Assembly: GCA_001873165.1 (NCBI GenBank)
Contig: MNYO01000102.1
Span: 1 to 22,103, forward strand
DNA length: 22,103 nucleotides
DNA from: Candidatus Gracilibacteria bacterium CG2_30_37_12
GTDB taxonomy: Bacteria; Patescibacteriota; Gracilibacteria; BD1-5; UBA2023
Direction of reading: 5' to 3'
Shown: positions 17,576 through 22,103 of the stretch, piece after piece
Layout of the letters: the number at the start of each line of letters is the position of its first letter
Numbering within the stretch: position 1 is the stretch's first letter
Translations under genes and position numbers: made by a program
Notes under the pieces: model-generated
Seen by the model: only the letters and a program-made list of their open reading frames with translations
Databases searched by the model: none
What the model was told of the DNA's origin: nothing

Positions 17576-20572
17576 CTATTCCCCCTTCTTCACCTGCTTT
17601 TGAATAAAATCATACATCTTTTTATTCACATAGTCCTTCAACTCCACGTTCTTATCTATCTTGTGGAATAGGTCAAAGTTGCTTCGGAACATTGAAATGA
17701 GTTCTTTGGTAAAGAGTTCATCAAACTTCACCCGAATGGCATCTTCGCTGGAATTATTTGTGATTGCCCCAATCAGTGCTTCATTATCCAGCAGGCGTTT
17801 GGAGAGATTATTCAAAAGGACCCTGTCTTCTTCTGAAAAGGTGGTTCCAAAGTTCTTGTTTATATCGTCGATGATTTTTGAAAGGATTTCAGCATCATCT
17901 TCTTTACCACCACGACCACTTCCGCCCATTGGATCCAATATACCTGTTTCGTTATCCAACGTGATAGAAGTTTGTCCTATTTTTGGTATTTTGAGGGTTT
18001 CCAAATTGACGCGGTCAATAAGTTCTGTTGGAAGTGGATTTCTCGTCAGTGGCAGTTTTCTTTTATAAAAACGAAGGAATATATACATTGCCTCCAATCA
18101 CGCGTCAGTGAATGTAATAATCTGTGATATGAACGCATATTTCTTGATATAGTCTGTGATTTTATCGCGACACTCTATCTGTTCCTCGCTTTCATTGTTT
18201 TCTTTGTCATTGAGTTCGTTCCACCGTCCAATCAACGTATCCAAAAAACCATTCAGTTCTGCTGGTGATACATTACGATGCCACATATCCACCAGAGCCA
18301 TTATTTCGCGTTCATCGAATAACTTGAACGAAAGAATATCTCTTTGAAGATCATACAGGATATTTGGTTCAGTGGCTTCGGAAAGGACTGTTGTGGTATA
18401 ATAGGGTTGAAATGCTTCTTTGATATCTTCGGTTTCATTCACAAAATCAAGCACAAAAACATTTTCTTTATCCGGGTGGGTTCTGTTGAGTCGTGAAAGT
18501 GTCTGAACGGCATTCACTCCACCAAGTTTTTTATCCACATACATTGCTACCAAAAGAGGTTGGTCAAAACCAGTTTGATATTTTTCAGCAACGATGAGAA
18601 ACCTATAATCGTCTTTTTTGAATTGTTCTTTGGTTTGAGTTTCAGGAATCCCATTCATATTTGCCTCCGTATATTCTATTCCTCCATCGTTTACCGAACC
18701 AGAGAATGCCACCAATGCCTTGAAAGGATATCCATTCTCTTTGAAATACTTGTCGATCGCTATCTTGTATCTTACAGCGTGAAGGCGTGATTTGGAAACA
18801 ATCATCGTTTTTGCTTTTCCGTCGATCTCATGTCTGATATGTTCGGCAAAGTGTTTTACTATGATATCCACCTTTTTTCCAATGGCATGTTCACTTTTAT
18901 CGACGGCGCCAATCAATACACGGGTAGCAAGCCCCTTTGAGTATTCTGGGTCATTTTCAATCGCTTTGTGGAGACTAAAATACATCTTGTAAGTCGTATA
19001 ACTTTTCAATACATCCAGAATGAAGCCTTCCTCAATGGCTTGTTTCATAGAATACAATGAAAATGGGTGAAATTGCCCGTCAAAACCTTTTGTCCCAAAG
19101 AGTTCTGATGTTTTGGGTTTCGGTGTAGCGGTAAAGGCAAAATAACTAACATTGTTATTTTTACGACTTCGGCTCTTCATCTGTTTTACCAACCAATCTT
19201 CACTATCTTCCTCCACTCTTGAACTATCTACTTTGAATGCTTTTTCAAGAAGTGTTTCTTCATCATCACCGTCCTCAACAGATAGCACGTCATTGACTGT
19301 TCTGGAACTCTCTCCTGACTGTGATGAATGTGCCTCGTCAATAATAACAGCAAAGGATCTTCCCGGTATACTCCCCATTTCATCCACAATAAAAGGAAAC
19401 TTTTGAAGTGTGGTAATGATGATTTTCTCACCATTTTGGAGAGCGGTTTTGAGTTCGGCAGAGCCTTCCGTAATAGGTTTCACAACTCCACGAACCTGCT
19501 CGAATTGAGAAACGGTGTCTCGAAGTTGTTTATCAAAAACACGCCTATCCGTAATGATAATAACACTATCAAAGATTTTTTCATTTTTGTCATTGTGAAA
19601 ATCCGCAAGTCTATGAGCCGTCCAAGCGATAGTGTTTGACTTACCAGAACCAGCACTATGCTGGATTAGATAGTTTCTTCCGGCACCATTAGTGCCTATA
19701 TCGGCGATCATAGCCCTTACAGCATCCAATTGGTGATATCGTGGAAAAATAAGTCACTCCACCTTCTCCTTTTTGCCGTTATCCAAAACCCTTTCTTCCT
19801 TTTGAAGACAGATAAAACGTCAAATAAGTTCAAGGAGAGTGTCTCATTGCCAGATATCTTCCCACATATAGCACGTCTTGTATTTACCTTCAATAGGAGC
19901 ATTGCCTGCCGAACCATTGTTTCCACGATTGAACGGGAGAAAATAGGTCTTTGTTCCTTTGAGCTCCGTTGTCATATAGACTTGCTCCGTATCCACTGCA
20001 AAATGAACCAAACAACGCTTGAAAGAAAGTAATGTTTCTTTTGGATCTCTATCCATTTTGTATTGTCTGATACCATGTTCTATGGATTGACCTGTGAACT
20101 GATTTTTGAGTTCTATGGTGGTAATAGGAAGACCATTCAAAAACAGCACCATATCTATGCTATTCTCGTTTTTCTTGGAGTATTTCAGTTGTCGGATCAC
20201 ACTGAAAATATTACTTTCATACAATCCTATATTTTCAGAATTAAAGGCGGTATTTGGCTTAAAGTATACAAATGAAAACGATGAACCACTATCTTTAATC
20301 CCATTGCGGAGCACATCCAGAAGACCCCTTTCTTTGATCTCATCTGATACCCGTGCAAGAAAGCGTTCCTGTGCTTTTTCCAAACCATATTGCTCTATCA
20401 GTTTATCCCACTGTTTGGCTTGTGTATTTGAGACGAATTTCAAAAGAACTTCACTATCCATACAAAGGTCTCGGTTGTAGTGAGAAGCGGAACGCTTTTG
20501 ATAGTGATTATGAGAGAGAAGAAAATCTTCTATGAAGACTTCAAATCCTATTTCTTTGGTGTTGGTGCTCAT
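17576..20572 (-). CDS. hsdR: Type I restriction enzyme R subunit (HsdR)
   Basis: A 998-aa motor and nuclease subunit of a type I restriction system, which translocates and cuts unmodified DNA in complex with HsdM and HsdS. The N-terminal nuclease domain has Asp140 and the Glu154-Leu-Lys156 of TTIELKNQ (PD-(D/E)XK). The SF2 helicase has Walker A HSAGSGKS (305-312), DEAH (412-415) followed by SSQSG, FTATPKPKT, KYQTGFDQP and QTLSRLNRTHP. A helical C-terminal region for complex assembly follows. Four UGAs read as Gly, three between residues 240 and 285. Length and motif order are normal, so it looks intact. It follows a rhuM gene by 31 bp, but no hsdM or hsdS accompanies it here; the system upstream at 10.3-14.7 kb has its own nuclease domain. 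Confidence 0.95.
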
Positions 20573-20603
20573 ACAGAATGGGTATGGTTAGCAATAAAAT
20601 GGG

Positions 20604-21512
20604 TTATTTCTTGGATGTTTTGATCGTTTTTATCTTTTTTGTGGTTTCTATCGCAAATCTATCGAAATCACTCATATAATTCTTCATATAAGTTTTGTAT
20701 TCTTTTTCTACTTTCGTGTCTGCCATAATTCTCGATATCTTCCCGGCACTGGTGAGGATATCTTTGTCATTCAGGTGGAGAAAATCGTGAAGTTTGGTTA
20801 TCCAATCTGCCATTTTCATCTCTTTTCGGTTCATCGCTTGAAGTTCGGCAAATGATAAGTATTGATCGACCAAGAGTTCCAGTTCTTTCAGTTCATTCTC
20901 AAAAAGATAATTTTTCCCGGCTTTTGCTTCATCCAGCGTGGGGAAATCCCCCTTAAAATGAGACATTCCCATATTTGCTTTGGTGCCATCCACCCGTTCA
21001 TATATAACCTCTGGTACGGTATGATGATGAATAGCAAAGTGGAACTTATTTTGGACACTCGCAAAGAAGTCTTGTTTTATCTTTTTTGCTTCCTTATCAT
21101 CCCGTATGTAGTCTATACTTGTTGCGAAGATATCTGTAATCTTCTGATAAAAATATCGTTCGCTCGCACGGATGGAATGAATACGGGAAAGTAATTCCTC
21201 AAAGTAATCATTTTTACTTGGATCAGAGAGTTTTTCATCGTTCATCGCAAAGCCTTTGATGATATACTCTTTCAATATACTATTTGCCCAGATACGAAAA
21301 TGAGTTGCCTCCATCGAATTCACCCGATATCCGACGGATAAAATTACATCCAGATTATAGTGCTTTATCTCCCTTTTCACCTCTCTATTTCCTTCTTTTT
21401 GAACTACTCAAAAAATTTGAGTAGTTCATTTTTCATCCAATTCGTGGGAAGTATATATCTCTCATAAGTGATAGGTGATATTGTTTTCATTTACTCAAAA
21501 AAGTTCAGACAT
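20604..21512 (-). CDS. rhuM: RhuM family protein (copy 2), 5' end probably decayed
   Basis: From the ATG at 21512 this gives 302 aa, reading four UGAs as Gly. Landmarks: MSELFGVNENNITYHL, VVQKEGNREVKREIKHYNLDVILSVGYRV, LKEYIIKGFAMNDEKL, SERYFYQKITDIFATSIDYI, QNKFHFAIHHHTVPEVIYE and a C-terminal helical part with KDILTSAGKI. Recognisable family sequence continues upstream of this ATG (LQVKYENETIWAT, then K), but an in-frame TAG (21521-21519) stands where copy 1 has the Gln of MTQK, and no start codon lies between it and the TAA at 21593. The protein is therefore N-terminally truncated or the gene is a recent pseudogene. hsdR follows after 31 bp. Confidence 0.75.
21401..21427. repeat. Perfect inverted repeat inside rhuM copy 2
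   Basis: Twelve-bp arms GAACTACTCAAA and complement around AAA. It encodes the conserved TTQIFGVVQ segment, so it is coding, but would form a stable hairpin in the mRNA. Confidence 0.6.
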
Positions 21513-21663
21513 TTTCTTCTATGTCGCCCATATAGTCTCATTTTCATATTTTACTTGGAGTTTTATTTTGCTTTCCCAAGTTTCTTTCTTTTAAAGCTAA
21601 AACAGATGAGTAAGTTTTTACTGGCTAGTCTCGGCACATTCACCAATTTTAGAAAAATCGAAC

Positions 21664-21722
21664 TTTTCGGATTTCGGTCCGAAAATATGAAAACCGCCCT
21701 CCATAATGAAGGCGGTTTTTTT
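21664..21722 (+). terminator. Two tandem hairpins, the second with a T-run
   Basis: Hairpin 1: TTTTCGGA (21664-21671), 6-nt loop, TCCGAAAA (21678-21685). Hairpin 2: AAAACCGCC (21690-21698), 12-nt loop, GGCGGTTTT (21711-21719), then T to 21722. It is a good + strand terminator but no + gene is visible upstream. Confidence 0.6.
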
Positions 21723-21915
21723 GTGAAATGGCTTTAAGATGCGGGAACTGAATTTCAGTCTTCGTGGTGCGGAGGAGGTAAAAAAACTTTGGCGGTGTTG
21801 GGAGAGCTTCCAACTTTGAGATGCGGATAGTTCTTTTACTCAACTCAAATCGAGATACAGAAGGTTTCTAAGTAAAGTAATATTAGACAAGTTCCATAAT
21901 AACCCCATCTCACAC
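21723..21915. other. Non-coding stretch between terminators
   Basis: No supportable gene. The part 21731-21830 is G-rich for this genome and holds an imperfect direct repeat, CTTTAAGATGCGG and CTTTGAGATGCGG, plus two short hairpins (ACTGA-ATT-TCAGT, and GTTGG paired with CCAAC). A structured RNA or a decayed element is possible; I cannot identify it. Confidence 0.35.
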
Positions 21916-21949
21916 AAAAATACCCCATTCGTCAGAATGGGGTATTTTT
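21916..21949. terminator. Bidirectional terminator after the transposase-like gene
   Basis: A 15-bp perfect stem (AAAAATACCCCATTC at 21916-21930, complement at 21935-21949) with a GTCA tetraloop and five T on each strand. It begins 17 bp past the stop of the - strand gene at the right edge. Confidence 0.88.
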
Positions 21950-21966
21950 CTTTCATTTCTCTGTTT

Positions 21967-22103
21967 CTATGCTGAATTTCGTAGTGAGAGGTTGTGAAGT
22001 CCGGCGGAGATCATGGCAAACATGTCCTTGATATCCATCTTCACCGTCTGGAAGTCACCGTATATACGGTTTCTAAGGGTATTTCGTACCACTCAAAATC
22101 GCT
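21967..22103 (-). CDS. C-terminal end of a probable transposase (partial)
   Basis: Only 44 residues are visible, ending in TAG and reading one UGA as Gly (RFGVVRNTLRNRIYG...). The pattern FGVVRN, a basic stretch, then a helix ending in SAGLHNL resembles the tail of DDE transposases of IS5/DDE_Tnp_4 type, where a similar HNL element ends the catalytic domain. This is a weak similarity and the family is uncertain. It is upstream of the decayed 5' end of rhuM copy 2 and is closed off from it by a strong terminator. Confidence 0.45.

Noticed and set aside
21649..21843. A 64-codon - strand frame (and an overlapping + frame)
   Set aside because: Both read through the terminator hairpins and have irregular, Pro- and basic-rich composition with no family; judged chance frames.
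15580..22103. A second copy of the tRNA-Cys 3' end marking the island's right boundary
   Set aside because: I read the right part for the tRNA 3' sequence and did not find one; a very short serine-integrase core could be missed, or the end lies outside the window.

Overview
The window reads correctly only with UGA translated as glycine (NCBI table 25). Under the standard code uvrB, corA, an ABC-F ATPase, a CaiB-type CoA-transferase, hsdR, a large serine recombinase and a DNA methylase would all look broken. With UGA=Gly each is one full-length frame ending in TAA or TAG, and the UGA codons often sit at family glycines. I count about 46 in-frame UGAs in 14 genes. The DNA is AT-rich. Table 25 is known from Candidatus Gracilibacteria (BD1-5/GN02) and Absconditabacteria (SR1); I cannot tell which from this window. 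No gene start has a convincing Shine-Dalgarno sequence. Several promoters are a -35 TTGNNN, 16 bp, then TATAAT-like.

Layout, left (1-10.3 kb): mainly housekeeping genes. They are a partial unknown gene (+), a CaiB/BaiF CoA-transferase (-), an unrecognised 282-aa protein, CorA, an ABC-F ATPase, a DUF4239-like membrane protein, a small GIY-YIG protein and UvrB (all +). A palindromic bidirectional terminator follows, then a 43-aa ORF and an RlmL-like rRNA methyltransferase (-), a 465-bp intergenic region with repeats, and a staphylococcal-nuclease homologue (+).

Middle (10.3-14.7 kb, - strand): a restriction-modification operon. Its order is a 677-aa fused nuclease-methylase (BcgI-like type IIB/IIG architecture), a two-domain specificity subunit, and a RhuM-family protein. 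The specificity gene carries a palindromic repeat in frame; a near-identical palindrome lies beside the nuclease gene.

Right (14.7-22.1 kb): inorganic pyrophosphatase (-) and tRNA-Cys(GCA) (+) form a divergent pair with clear promoters. A 626-aa serine recombinase gene runs towards the tRNA and ends inside it on the opposite strand, so its last codons are antisense tRNA. This looks like an island integrated at the tRNA. Beyond it are a complete type I hsdR and a second rhuM with a decayed 5' end, without hsdM or hsdS in view. A terminator-rich non-coding stretch and a probable transposase C-terminus close the window.

The most interesting themes are the recoding and its uneven use (14 UGA in the methylase, none in the adjacent specificity gene), the antisense tRNA/recombinase overlap, the coding palindrome in hsdS, and two RhuM proteins each next to restriction genes.
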